From NCBI GenBank assembly GCA_900539945.1, contig UQDV01000032.1, positions 1 through 28,393 on the forward strand: a stretch of 28,393 bases of DNA. The letters are read 5' to 3'. A program made the translations under genes and the position numbers. The stretch comes from an uncultured Faecalibacterium sp. GTDB lineage: Bacteria; Bacillota; Clostridia; Oscillospirales; Ruminococcaceae. Under the pieces are notes generated by a model that saw only the letters and a list, made by a program, of their open reading frames with translations, was not told the origin of the DNA and made no database searches. Positions within the stretch are counted from its first letter, which is position 1. Every line of letters begins with the position of its first letter. This document shows, in pieces, positions 8,574 to 16,938 of this stretch.

Positions 8574-8925
8574 GGGCTGTCTTTCCATGCTGCACAGCTG
8601 TCCTGACGGGCAGGATCTTAGCCATTTCTTTAACGATTTCTCTGTGCAAAATCCGCAAAATTACCGCGTTCCTGCGTCAAACATCTGTTCAAACCTCCCG
8701 GTATGCGAAAAAGTTGTATTCATCCTGAAATTTCACTTGCTCTCTTGTCAGAAAGCGATTATAATAGTAGTTGGTAAAGTTTTGGATTTTCACTTTACCG
8801 TACATTCCAACCCACAGCACGGGGAGTTTTCCCTGTTGGTCGTGAGCGCGGGCCGTTCTGCATGACAGCAGACAGCCTGCTGCAAAATAAATGAGAGAGT
8901 GAGAACGTAGACGGAGGTATTTTGA
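8574..8925. other. Intergenic region between deoB and pyk, with structured pyk leader
   Basis: No gene is seen. 8574-8736 shows no clear structure. After the pyk promoter, the roughly 150-nt leader can form a hairpin at its very start (GGTAAAGT 8773-8780 with ACTTTACC 8792-8799) and further short stems near 8815-8840 and 8867-8882. No known riboswitch consensus was recognised. Confidence 0.5.
8737..8765 (+). promoter_or_regulatory. Promoter of pyk-luxS
   Basis: TTGCTC (8737-8742), 17-nt spacer, perfect TATAAT (8760-8765). Confidence 0.7.
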
Positions 8926-10683
8926 ATGAGAAAAACGAAAATTATCTGCACCCTGGGCCCTTCCACCGACAAGGACGGCGTCCTGCGTGAACTGATCGCC
9001 AACGGCATGAATGTTGCCCGCTTCAACTTCTCCCATGGCTCCCACGAGGAGCACAAGGGCCGTCTGGACCTGCTCAAGTCCCTGCGCGAGGAGCTGGGTA
9101 AGCCCGTGGCTGCTCTGCTGGACACCAAAGGCCCTGAGATCCGCCTGAAGGACTTCAAGAACGGCACCGAGATGCTGGAAGCCGGCCAGACCTTCACCCT
9201 GACCACCCGCGATGTGGAGGGTACCAAGGAGATCTGCTCCATCACCTACAAGGATCTGCCTCAGGACGTGGCCCCCGGCGGCACCATCATGCTGGATGAC
9301 GGCCTGATCAAACTGCAGATCCAGACCGTGAACGATACCGACATCGTCTGCACTGTTCTGAACAACGGCAAGATCAAGAACAAGAAGGGCGTCAACGTGC
9401 CCGGTGTGCATCTGTCCATGCCGTATATGAGCCAGCGCGATAAGGACGATATCATCTTCGGCATCGAGCAGGGCTTTGATTTCATCGCTGCTTCCTTTGT
9501 GCGCACCGCACAGGACGTGTACGAGATCCGCAACCTGCTGAACGAGTACGACTCCAACATCCGCATCATCGCTAAGATCGAGAACCGTGAGGGTGTGAAC
9601 AACATCGACAGCATCCTGGCTGCCGCCGACGCCGTCATGGTGGCCCGCGGCGACCTGGGCGTCGAGATCGACTTTACCGAGCTGCCCGGCATCCAGAAGA
9701 CCATCATCGACCGCTCCTTCTCCTTCGGCAAGCCCATCGTCACCGCTACCCAGATGCTGGACAGCATGATGGTGAACCCCCGCCCCACCCGTGCTGAGAT
9801 CTCGGACGTGGCAAACGCCATCTACGACGGCACCTCTGCTATTATGCTGTCCGGTGAGACCGCTGCCGGTGCTTACCCCGTGGAGGCACTGAAGACCATG
9901 TCCGCCATCGCCGAGCGCACCGAGCAGGAGGGTCACTACCTGCGCGGCCGTCTGATGGAGCCCAACACCGGCAAGATCAGCGTTTCCGACGCTACCGCTC
10001 ACGCCGCCTGCCTGACCGCCAAGGACGTGAACGCCGCTGCCATCGTCACCGTGTCCGAGTCCGGCACCACTGCCCGCCTGCTGAGCAAGTACCGCCCGCA
10101 GCAGCCCATCATCGCCTGCGTCATGAAGGAGCAGGTGCAGCGTCAGCTGTCCCTGAGCTGGGGCATCACCTCCCTGATGATGCCTCTGGCGCACAGCACC
10201 GACGAGCTGATCGAAATGTCCACCGCTCTGGCCAAGGAAAACGGCTTCCTGCACAACGGTGAGCTGGCCGTGGTGACCGCCGGCGTGCCCGTGGGCATTT
10301 CCGGCACCACCAACATGATCAAGATCCACATGGTGGGCAACTGCCTGGCCACCGGTGTGGGCGTCGGCCCGGAGAACGCCGAGGTGTCCAACGCCACCGG
10401 CAAGGCCTGCGTGTGCCGCACCCTGGACGAGGTGCGTGCCAAGTTCAAGCCCGGCATGGTGCTGGTGGTGCCTTCCACCAGCAACGAGATGCTGAACTAT
10501 GTGCGCGACGCCGCCGCTCTGGTGGTGGAGGAGCCCGGCCTGAACAGCCATGCCGCCATTGCCGGCAAGGCTCTGCTCAAGCCCACCGTCGTGGGTGCCG
10601 TGGGTGCCACCTCTCACATCCGTGACGGCCTGATGATCGCTGTGGACTGCGCACACGGCAGCGTGCAGAGCCTGCAGGCCTGA
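8926..10683 (+). CDS. pyk: Pyruvate kinase with C-terminal PEP-swivelling domain
   Basis: Converts phosphoenolpyruvate and ADP to pyruvate and ATP in glycolysis. The start is fixed by GGAGG (8913-8917) 8 nt before the ATG and by the typical N-terminus MRKTKIICTLGPSTDKDGVLR. The core has NFSHGSHEEH, LLDTKGPEIR, KIENREGV, MVARGDLGVEI and the active-site segment TATQMLDSMM. At 585 residues it is about 100 longer than the classic enzyme: after the PK C-domain there is an extra PEP-utiliser mobile-type domain (about 505-585) with GMVLVVPSTSNEM and GLNSHAAIAG, as in Bacillus and Geobacillus enzymes. The histidine in NSHAAI corresponds to the phosphohistidine position of PPDK-type domains, but in pyruvate kinases this domain is thought to be structural. 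Codons are biased towards CGT and GCT, as expected for a highly expressed gene. luxS follows after 16 nt. Confidence 0.97.
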   Translation: MRKTKIICTLGPSTDKDGVLRELIANGMNVARFNFSHGSHEEHKGRLDLLKSLREELGKPVAALLDTKGPEIRLKDFKNGTEMLEAGQTFTLTTRDVEGTKEICSITYKDLPQDVAPGGTIMLDDGLIKLQIQTVNDTDIVCTVLNNGKIKNKKGVNVPGVHLSMPYMSQRDKDDIIFGIEQGFDFIAASFVRTAQDVYEIRNLLNEYDSNIRIIAKIENREGVNNIDSILAAADAVMVARGDLGVEIDFTELPGIQKTIIDRSFSFGKPIVTATQMLDSMMVNPRPTRAEISDVANAIYDGTSAIMLSGETAAGAYPVEALKTMSAIAERTEQEGHYLRGRLMEPNTGKISVSDATAHAACLTAKDVNAAAIVTVSESGTTARLLSKYRPQQPIIACVMKEQVQRQLSLSWGITSLMMPLAHSTDELIEMSTALAKENGFLHNGELAVVTAGVPVGISGTTNMIKIHMVGNCLATGVGVGPENAEVSNATGKACVCRTLDEVRAKFKPGMVLVVPSTSNEMLNYVRDAAALVVEEPGLNSHAAIAGKALLKPTVVGAVGATSHIRDGLMIAVDCAHGSVQSLQA

Positions 10684-10699
10684 GAAAGAGGGCGACACA

Positions 10700-11152
10700 A
10701 TGGAACGCATTGCGAGCTTCTGTGTTGACCATACCAAGCTGGACCGGGGCATGTACCTGAGCCGTCAGGACGGCGACGTGCTCACTTGGGACATCCGCAT
10801 GAAGAAGCCCAACCAGGGCGATTACTTGTCCACGGCCGCTGCCCACACGCTGGAGCACCTGTTTGCCACCTACGCACGCAATAGTGCCTTCCAGGATGGT
10901 GTGATCTATGTGGGCCCCATGGGCTGCCGCACCGGCTTTTACCTGCTGACCCGCGGCTTGACCCCTGCGCAGGCTTTGGAGCTGACCGTGGAGTCCTTCC
11001 GCTTTATGGCCGCCTTTGAGGGTGCCGTGCCCGGTGCCAGCGAAGTGGAGTGCGGCAACTACCGCGACATGGATCTGCCTGCCGCCAAGGCCGAGGCTGC
11101 TGCCATGCTGCCGGTTCTGGAAGCCCTGACCGCTGACCGTCTGCACTACTGA
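10700..11152 (+). CDS. luxS: S-ribosylhomocysteine lyase (AI-2 synthase)
   Basis: Splits S-ribosylhomocysteine into homocysteine and DPD, the precursor of autoinducer-2, in the activated methyl cycle. 150 residues, normal length. The metal site is visible as His49 and His53 in HTLEHLF and Cys118 in EVECGNY; Glu52 is the expected general base and Cys76 (MGCRTGFYL) the second catalytic residue. It lies 16 nt behind pyk with a GAGGG Shine-Dalgarno, and no promoter is evident in the gap, so it is probably cotranscribed with pyk. Whether AI-2 serves signalling or only methyl-group recycling here cannot be told. Confidence 0.96.
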   Translation: MERIASFCVDHTKLDRGMYLSRQDGDVLTWDIRMKKPNQGDYLSTAAAHTLEHLFATYARNSAFQDGVIYVGPMGCRTGFYLLTRGLTPAQALELTVESFRFMAAFEGAVPGASEVECGNYRDMDLPAAKAEAAAMLPVLEALTADRLHY

Positions 11153-11182
11153 GCCTCTGTGCCGGAACTCTAGACAAACAAC

Positions 11183-11225
11183 AAAACCCGGAACTTCCTA
11201 TCGAACAGGAAGTTCCGGGTTTTTG
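11183..11225. terminator. Bidirectional terminator between luxS and the HATPase gene
   Basis: A perfect 17-bp stem (11183-11199 with 11207-11223), 7-nt loop, with A-runs on the left and T-runs on the right, so it can terminate transcription from both converging operons. Confidence 0.92.
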
Positions 11226-11237
11226 GTTTTGTTCGGT

Positions 11238-12077
11238 TTATTCGTCCGGGTCGCCGCGCTCGGGCATGGTGCGCAGCTCCCGCACCAGCATGGCGCGCAG
11301 CTGGTACTGATGCTGCTCGGCCGCAAGGTCGGCTCCGGCATGCAGCTCCACCTCCGGTGCCCGCCCATCGTCCGTGTACAGCGGCACCGTGACCACGGCC
11401 TGGGTGCCCTTTTCCGGGGCACACTCCACGCTCAGCCCCCAGCCCATGCGGCGGCAGCACTCGCGGCAAAGCAGCAGCCCCAGCTGAGCCCCGCCCAGAA
11501 AGCTGCGCCGGTTTTCCAGCCAGGCTTCCTGGCTGCCCTCCGGCAGACCGCAGCCATTGTCCCGCACAGTCAGCTGCCACATGGTCTCGCTGCGGCGCAG
11601 CAGGATCCTCACCGTGCCGCCCTCGCGGCAGGCACGCAGCGCGTTGGACAGCAGATGCAGACACAGCAGCTCCACATCATCCCGGTCAGCCAGCACACGG
11701 CAGGTCGTCCAGCCGCCGTAGTCCAGCTCCAGGGTGACTCCCAGCTGCGCACGCACCATGTCGGCCTGGGCCGCCACCTGCTGCAGCAGCTCGCATAGAT
11801 CCAGCGGGTAAAGCTTAGGCGGCTGCCCGGCACGCAGAAATTCCAGCGCAGACAGCAGTTCGTTGATGGTCCGTTCCAGCTTGGCCGTGGCCGCGCTGAT
11901 GTCGCTGACTGCCTGCAGGGACTGGGCGTCTGCCCCCACGCGGGCCAGATGCTGCTCCAGATACTCGCAGTTGCGCCCGATCAGCCCCAGCGAATGGAAG
12001 CAGGCATCCTCCACCGCCTGCTGCGGGATGGCCTGCGCCGTCAGCTCCTGCGCTGTATTCTGCTGTGCCTGCTCCAT
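11238..12077 (-). CDS. HATPase (histidine kinase-like ATP-binding) protein without clear H-box
   Basis: About 279 residues, no membrane segment. The ATG at 12077 is chosen because GGAGG (12090-12086) is 8 nt upstream; the TTG at 12092 overlaps that site. Residues 20-85 are helical and lie where a dimerisation domain would be (FHSLGLIGRNCEYLEQHL), but no canonical His-Glu/Asp H-box is visible. The ATP-binding domain (about 90-235) has an N-box (LHLLSNALRA, 140-149), a G1 box (DNGCGLP, 173-179) and a G2-like GGAQLGLLL (195-203). The tail is acidic. It is the last gene of a three-gene operon with the Spo0A-C-like regulator, whose stop lies 26 nt upstream. It may phosphorylate a partner, bind a regulator in anti-sigma fashion, or be a phosphotransfer relic; this is inference. 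Confidence 0.75.
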   Translation of the reverse strand: MEQAQQNTAQELTAQAIPQQAVEDACFHSLGLIGRNCEYLEQHLARVGADAQSLQAVSDISAATAKLERTINELLSALEFLRAGQPPKLYPLDLCELLQQVAAQADMVRAQLGVTLELDYGGWTTCRVLADRDDVELLCLHLLSNALRACREGGTVRILLRRSETMWQLTVRDNGCGLPEGSQEAWLENRRSFLGGAQLGLLLCRECCRRMGWGLSVECAPEKGTQAVVTVPLYTDDGRAPEVELHAGADLAAEQHQYQLRAMLVRELRTMPERGDPDE

Positions 12078-12103
12078 TGCTACCGCCTCCAAGACTGTGT
12101 GCG

Positions 12104-12844
12104 TTATTCCCTGCTCTTCTGCTGGATGAGATACCGTTTGATTGCATAGATCAGCTTGCCCGTAGTGGGCTTTTCCGCTTCAAAGCCGCTTTCAGCCTTG
12201 AACTGCATCCAGCCCTCGGCCGGTTTTGCTTCCAGCTGGTCGATCATGCGCCGGATGCCGCTGTCCACGGCCGAGACCGAAACACCGTACTGCTCACTGA
12301 CCGCCTGCAGGATCTCCTTGCGGATGGCCAGCTTCTGCGAGGTGCCGTAGACCACGCCCACCGCACTGGTCAGATAGCTGCAATTGATGTCCGGGATGCG
12401 GATGCCCCAGCTGTGGTACAGCTGCTGGCACTGCTGCTCGGTGCGCTGCCACTGCTGGCCCGGCATCCGGTACAGCTCCCGCAGCAGGTTCTTGAGCTCC
12501 ATGCGCTCCACGCAGCAACAGCTGCCGGAGTCCTCCATGCGCAGTGCCGAGCTGTTCTTGCGCCGGCCCTCGTCGAACAGCATCAGCAGCGGCTTATGCT
12601 CCAGCTTGCGCAGTTCCATCATGAACTCGATGCTGCTCATATCCTCCATCTGGCTGCACAGCACCACGATGTCAAAATTGTGGCCCTGCTGCAGCTCCTG
12701 CAGCAGTTTGTGTCCGTTCAGAAAGCAGGTACAGGCCAGCACTGGGTTCTGTTCTTCCAGATAGTTTTTCTGTACCCGAAGCTCCTTGCGGTCATAGCTT
12801 GCAAGGGCGACCTGCAGCACATCTGCCGTCCGCTCATTGTCCAC
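12104..12844 (-). CDS. Spo0A C-terminal-domain-like regulator with degenerate receiver
   Basis: A 246-residue soluble protein. Start GTG 12844 is proposed: AGGAAGG is 11 nt upstream, the start overlaps the end of the preceding gene by 11 nt, and a longer start at 12973 would overlap it by 140 nt. Residues 8-125 have the shape of a receiver domain (FDIVVLCSQMEDMSSIEFM), but the expected phospho-acceptor position is Cys63, the N-terminal acidic pair is weakened (LASYD) and the conserved lysine is not recognisable. Residues 140-245 follow the Spo0A DNA-binding domain: LYHSWGIRIPDINCSYLTSAV, IRKEILQAVSEQYGVSVSAVDSGIRRMID as helix-turn-helix, and EKPTTGKLIYAIKRYL matching the KPTN segment. It may therefore be a phosphorylation-independent DNA-binding regulator. 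Identification as a Spo0A-C relative is by eye. Confidence 0.7.
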   Translation of the reverse strand: MDNERTADVLQVALASYDRKELRVQKNYLEEQNPVLACTCFLNGHKLLQELQQGHNFDIVVLCSQMEDMSSIEFMMELRKLEHKPLLMLFDEGRRKNSSALRMEDSGSCCCVERMELKNLLRELYRMPGQQWQRTEQQCQQLYHSWGIRIPDINCSYLTSAVGVVYGTSQKLAIRKEILQAVSEQYGVSVSAVDSGIRRMIDQLEAKPAEGWMQFKAESGFEAEKPTTGKLIYAIKRYLIQQKSRE

Positions 12845-13139
12845 GCCACGCGCCGCCTTCCTGTTCGGTCTGCTGTGCCGCATCCAGCTCTGCCACCACG
12901 TCCTGCCAGATCTCCGGCTGAACGCCATTCTCACACAGATATTGCAAAACACGGTAGCCAAACTCCGGTGCAACGGCCATATACTTGCTGTCCATGCGCT
13001 GGCTGCTGCCGGTACGGCAAAGCGTCAGGCGACAGCCGGTTTCGCCGTCCGGGTCAAGGGAGTAAACCAGCGTATATGCCTGCTGCAACCCGGCGATGGC
13101 AGAAAACTGCCGGACCATGGGTGAAAACGTACGTTCCAT
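12834..13139 (-). CDS. Small protein of unknown function (possibly DUF6514-like)
   Basis: A 101-residue soluble protein starting MERTFSPMVRQFSAIAG. GGAGG lies 7 nt upstream of the ATG, so the start is well supported. The layout (an extended YTLVYSLDPDGETGCRLTLCR segment, then VAPEFGYRVLQYLCENGVQPEIWQDVVAEL) recalls small clostridial proteins of the DUF6514 type, which end in a similar NGV-P-DVVED pattern; this is a weak match from memory. It is the first gene of an operon with the Spo0A-C-like and HATPase proteins and overlaps the former by 11 nt, suggesting translational coupling and a related function. No enzymatic motif is seen. Confidence 0.65.
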   Translation of the reverse strand: MERTFSPMVRQFSAIAGLQQAYTLVYSLDPDGETGCRLTLCRTGSSQRMDSKYMAVAPEFGYRVLQYLCENGVQPEIWQDVVAELDAAQQTEQEGGAWRGQ

Positions 13140-13204
13140 AGAAATTCCTCCTTGCTACAAGGCATTGCGACGTTTTTAGTGCATTTCCTTGTTTTTCCTT
13201 TTTT

Positions 13205-13233
13205 ATTGTATGGAGCAGGAAGGAACCATTCAA
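13205..13233 (-). promoter_or_regulatory. Putative promoter of the three-gene regulator operon
   Basis: Minus-strand TTGAAT (13233-13228), 17-nt spacer, TACAAT (13210-13205). The predicted leader is about 60 nt. A tandem 10-bp repeat lies directly upstream. Confidence 0.6.
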
Positions 13234-13239
13234 CCCCGA

Positions 13240-13258
13240 AAAAGTGTCTAAAAGTGTC
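13240..13258. repeat. Tandem AAAAGTGTC repeats next to the -35, possible operator
   Basis: Two exact copies of AAAAGTGTC (13240-13248 and 13250-13258) with 10-bp periodicity, 6 bp upstream of the minus-strand -35. The segment TGTCTAA (13245-13251) differs at one base from the Spo0A box TGTCGAA. Position and helical phasing fit an activator site, perhaps for the operon's own regulator; the binding protein is inferred. Confidence 0.4.
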
Positions 13259-13648
13259 AGGCTGTTTTTCTGTTCGATTTTGCGTCGTGTTGTTTTGCTT
13301 TCCGACGTTTTTACAATCACGCTGCCTGTGCCGCACCGTATTTTCATCGTTCCGGATGGTTTGCACGGCTTTTTTTCAGTACCCTTACAATAACACGAAC
13401 GCCGCAGGATTGCAACCCCTGCCGCCGGGTTGGAAAAATTTTCCTCTCTGACCCGGCCAGAACAGAGAATTTCTGCTTCCGCTTCCGGAAACACTTTCTT
13501 TTCCATACACAGTTTTTTCATATAGATTTGCTAAAATCATATCGATTCTTCTGTGCAGTCTGCGCGCCTTTTGGCCAGCAGCGGCACAGCTGTCCGTTCC
13601 TCACCTCTCCGGCCCCGGCCGGAACCTTTTCCCCAGAAAGGCACACAC
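13259..13648. other. Intergenic region between regulator operon and ABC transporter
   Basis: No gene is supported here. The region is AT-richer than its surroundings. A -10-like TAAAAT (13532-13537) precedes the ABC transporter gene but has no good -35. Two mutually exclusive short stems can form around 13405-13436. An AGAAAGG Shine-Dalgarno (13634-13640) marks the downstream start. Confidence 0.4.
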
Positions 13649-16600
13649 ATGCTACAAATCAAACAGATCTGCAAACAGTACAAAACCGGCGATCTCGTGC
13701 AGAATGCGCTGAACAATGTCAGCCTGAACCTGCGTGATAACGAATTCGTCGCCATCCTCGGCCCCAGCGGCTCCGGCAAAACCACCCTGCTGAACATTAT
13801 CGGCGGTCTGGACCGGTATGACAGCGGCGATTTGATCATCAACGGCATCTCCACCAAAAAGTACACCGACCGCGACTGGGACTCCTACCGCAACCACACC
13901 ATCGGCTTTGTGTTCCAGAGCTACAACCTCATCCCCCACCAGACCGTGCTGGCCAACGTGGAGCTGGCCCTTACCATCTCCGGCATTTCCGGGGCCGAGC
14001 GCCGCCGCCGCGCCACCAAGGCACTGGAGGAAGTGGGTCTGGGCAACCAGCTGCACAAGCACCCCAGCGAGATGTCCGGCGGCCAGATGCAGCGTGTGGC
14101 CATTGCCCGTGCACTGGTGAATAACCCCGACATCCTGCTGGCCGACGAGCCCACCGGTGCACTGGACAGTGAAACCAGCATCCAGGTCATGGAGCTGCTC
14201 AAGGAGGTGGCCCGGGACCGTCTGGTGGTCATGGTCACCCATAACCCGGAGCTGGCCGAGCGCTACGCCACCCGCATCGTGACCCTGAAGGACGGCGTCA
14301 TCCGCTCCGACACCATGCCCTACGAGCCGGACACCCAGACCCTTGCGGCCCCCGTGCACAAGAACATGGGCCGCTCGTCCATGTCGGTGCTCACCTCGCT
14401 GACCCTCAGCTTCAACAACCTGCGCACCAAAAAAGCACGCACCCTGCTCACTGCCTTTGCCGGTTCCATCGGCATCATCGGCATTGCGCTGATCATCTCC
14501 CTGTCCACCGGTGTCAACAACTACATTGACGACATGGAGCGCTCCACCCTGTCGGAGTATCCGCTGCAGATCATGAGCAGCGGCATGGACTTTACTTCCA
14601 TGCTCTCTTCCCGCGTTCCGTCGGACAGCTCCCAGAGCACCACTCAGGAAGAAGGCATGGTGCCGGTGCGCCAGCTGCTCTCGCAGATGGTGTCGGGCAT
14701 CACCACCAACGACCTCAAGTCCCTCAAGCAGTATCTGGAGACCACCGACACCACCGTTGCCGACAATGCCACCGCCGTGGAGTATGCCTATAATGTGTCG
14801 CCCCAGATCTACCGGCAGGACCCCGACGGCAGCATCCGGCAGGTGAACCCGGATTCCTCCCTGTCCTCGCTGGGCATCAGCTCCGAGACCTCTTCCAACA
14901 ACATCATGTCCTCCATGATGAACACCAGTGTGTTCTCGGAACTGCCCCAGACCCCGGAGCTGTATGCATCCCAGTACGACGTCAAGGCCGGCCGCTGGCC
15001 GGAAGCCTACAACGAATGCGTGCTGGTGCTGGACGCCACCGGCAGCGTGACCGACTACGCCCTGTACGCGCTGGGCATGCGGGACAACGCCGAGCTGGAC
15101 AAGATGATCCAGCAGTTTGCCCAGAACCAGAACGTAGACGTGCCGGATGACTTCAAGACCTATTCCTATTCCGATTTTCTGGGCAAGCAGTTCAAGCTCA
15201 TCAACAGCTCCGACCGCTATGTCTACGACGAGACCTACAGCTTGTGGCGCGATAAATCGGATGACACCGACTATATGAAGCAGGTGGTGGCCAACGGCAC
15301 CGACCTGACCATCGTGGGCGTGGTGCAGCCCGCCGAGGATTCTTCTGCTGCTATGCTGTCCTCCGGCATCGGCTACACCCACGACCTCACCCTGCACGTC
15401 ATCGAGCAGGCCAAATCCAGCGCCATCGTGCAGCAGCAGATGGCCGACCCCCAGATCAATGTGTTCACCGGCGAGGAGTTCGGTGCCAACAACGGCACTT
15501 CCTTCGATATGTCCTCCATGTTCTCGGTGGACACCGATGCTTTGAAAAATGCGTTCCAGTTCGACACCAGCGCCCTGAAGTTTGACCTGAGCGGTGCCTT
15601 TGATCTGAGCGCCGGTTCCTTCGACCTCTCTTCCCTGCTGGACCCGGACAGCTTCTCACTGGACCTGGGCGACCTGCCGCAGCCGGACATGGACATGAGC
15701 AGCGTGTTTGAGAACATGGACCTGTCCATCTCGCCGGATGCCCTGCAGAATATGATGCAGAAGATCCTGAACGGCTACAAGGACTATGTGGTGGGCAACG
15801 GCATCCTGAATCTGGACAAGATCAGCTTCTCCGCCTATATGCAGACCGAGCAGTTCCAGCAGCTGCTGGCCAGCTCTATGAGTGAACTGCTGGCCGACGC
15901 CAACCTGCAGGAGCAGTTCTCCGCCGCCATGCAGACCGTGATGGAGAGCTACTCTGCCCAGATCAGCCAGTCCCTGCAGAGCCAGCTGAGCACCGCCATG
16001 AATACGGCCATGCAGCAGATGGGCACCCGGATCAGCCAGCAGATGGAAAGCGCCATCCAGAAGAACATTGCCCAGCTGGGCAGCCAGATGGAAAATGCCC
16101 TGAAGATCGACACCAGCGCCTTCCAGAATGCCATCCACATGAACATGACGCAGGAAGAGCTGGCTGAACTGATGAAGTCCTCCATGCTGTCCTCCACCTC
16201 CACCTACGACGGCAACCTGCAGAGCCTGGGCTACGCCGACCTCGATGACCCCAGCACCATTTCCATCTACCCGAAGGACTTTGACTGCAAGGCCCTGATC
16301 GTGGATGCACTGGACGCTTACAACGCCTCCGCCGAGGCAAATGGCGAGGATGACAAGGTGGTGCGCTACACCGATGTGGTGGGCACCCTGATGACCTCGG
16401 TGACCAAGATTATCAACATGATCAGCAACATGCTGGTGGCCTTTGTGTCCATCTCGCTGGTGGTGTCCTCCATCATGATCGGCGTCATCACCTATATCAG
16501 CGTGCTGGAGCGCCGCAAGGAGATCGGCATCCTGCGTGCCATCGGCGCGTCCAAGCGCAACATCTCGGAGGTATTCAACGCCGAGACCTTCATCATCGGT

Positions 16601-16825
16601 CTGTGCTCCGGCTGTATGGGCGTGGGCCTGAGCCTGATTCTGCTAATCCCCGGCAACATGCTCATCCACTCCATTGCCGACAGTGCCTCGGTCACGGCAG
16701 CCCTGCCGCTGCAGGCTGCACTGGTGCTGATTGCACTGGCCACACTGCTCACCATTCTGGGCGGCCTGATCCCCGCCAAGAGCGCCTCCAAGTGCGACCC
16801 CGTCAAGGCCCTGCGCTCGGAGTGA
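13649..16825 (+). CDS. ABC transporter, ATPase fused to FtsX/MacB-type permease with giant extracellular domain
   Basis: A single 1058-residue polypeptide. The ATG at 13649 is chosen because AGAAAGG lies 8 nt upstream and the ATPase fold begins at once (MLQIKQICKQYKTGD); an upstream in-frame extension to 13553 has no ribosome site. Residues 2-225 form a MacB/LolD-type ATPase: Walker A GPSGSGKT (38-45), signature MSGGQMQRVAIARAL, Walker B ILLADEPTGALDSE. A first membrane segment near 262-285 (AGSIGIIGIALIISL) is followed by about 620 extracytoplasmic residues with a central FDLS/DLS-rich stretch (about 630-690) and a Gln/Met-rich probable coiled coil (about 740-840). The end (about 910-1058) has three membrane segments with the FtsX signature VLERRKEIGILRAIGASKRNI. 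MacB-type proteins act as mechanotransmitters rather than classical pumps, serving peptide or antibiotic export or resistance. The substrate is unknown. Confidence 0.88.
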   Translation: MLQIKQICKQYKTGDLVQNALNNVSLNLRDNEFVAILGPSGSGKTTLLNIIGGLDRYDSGDLIINGISTKKYTDRDWDSYRNHTIGFVFQSYNLIPHQTVLANVELALTISGISGAERRRRATKALEEVGLGNQLHKHPSEMSGGQMQRVAIARALVNNPDILLADEPTGALDSETSIQVMELLKEVARDRLVVMVTHNPELAERYATRIVTLKDGVIRSDTMPYEPDTQTLAAPVHKNMGRSSMSVLTSLTLSFNNLRTKKARTLLTAFAGSIGIIGIALIISLSTGVNNYIDDMERSTLSEYPLQIMSSGMDFTSMLSSRVPSDSSQSTTQEEGMVPVRQLLSQMVSGITTNDLKSLKQYLETTDTTVADNATAVEYAYNVSPQIYRQDPDGSIRQVNPDSSLSSLGISSETSSNNIMSSMMNTSVFSELPQTPELYASQYDVKAGRWPEAYNECVLVLDATGSVTDYALYALGMRDNAELDKMIQQFAQNQNVDVPDDFKTYSYSDFLGKQFKLINSSDRYVYDETYSLWRDKSDDTDYMKQVVANGTDLTIVGVVQPAEDSSAAMLSSGIGYTHDLTLHVIEQAKSSAIVQQQMADPQINVFTGEEFGANNGTSFDMSSMFSVDTDALKNAFQFDTSALKFDLSGAFDLSAGSFDLSSLLDPDSFSLDLGDLPQPDMDMSSVFENMDLSISPDALQNMMQKILNGYKDYVVGNGILNLDKISFSAYMQTEQFQQLLASSMSELLADANLQEQFSAAMQTVMESYSAQISQSLQSQLSTAMNTAMQQMGTRISQQMESAIQKNIAQLGSQMENALKIDTSAFQNAIHMNMTQEELAELMKSSMLSSTSTYDGNLQSLGYADLDDPSTISIYPKDFDCKALIVDALDAYNASAEANGEDDKVVRYTDVVGTLMTSVTKIINMISNMLVAFVSISLVVSSIMIGVITYISVLERRKEIGILRAIGASKRNISEVFNAETFIIGLCSGCMGVGLSLILLIPGNMLIHSIADSASVTAALPLQAALVLIALATLLTILGGLIPAKSASKCDPVKALRSE

Positions 16826-16846
16826 TTCCCGGCAGACAAAACACAA

Positions 16847-16883
16847 GCGGACGGTTCCCCGGTCGGGCAGCCGCCCGCTTTTT
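16847..16883 (+). terminator. Terminator of the ABC transporter gene
   Basis: GCGGACGG (16847-16854) pairs with CCGCCCGC (16871-16878) with one mismatch, followed by TTTTT. Confidence 0.75.
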
Positions 16884-16910
16884 GCATTGCGGCGCATCTT
16901 GTGCTAAAAT
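16882..16910 (+). promoter_or_regulatory. Promoter of the TrmH-family methyltransferase gene
   Basis: TTGCAT (16882-16887), 17-nt spacer, TGC-extended TAAAAT (16905-16910). It starts within the T-run of the preceding terminator, so the two transcription units are tightly packed. Confidence 0.75.
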
Positions 16911-16938
16911 AAGAAAAAACACAAAGGAGCCTTTTTCC

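Noticed and set aside
8766..8925. A riboswitch in the pyk leader
   Set aside because: Short stems can be drawn but none fits a riboswitch consensus I know, and no terminator or anti-terminator pair is evident.
8689..10752. A 687-codon open frame on the minus strand opposite pyk
   Set aside because: Antisense artefact of strong codon bias in pyk; its His/Gly/Val-rich product has no domain, and its start lies inside luxS.
13652..15397. A 581-codon minus-strand frame opposite the ABC transporter
   Set aside because: No motif, and the plus-strand frame has intact Walker, signature and FtsX motifs.
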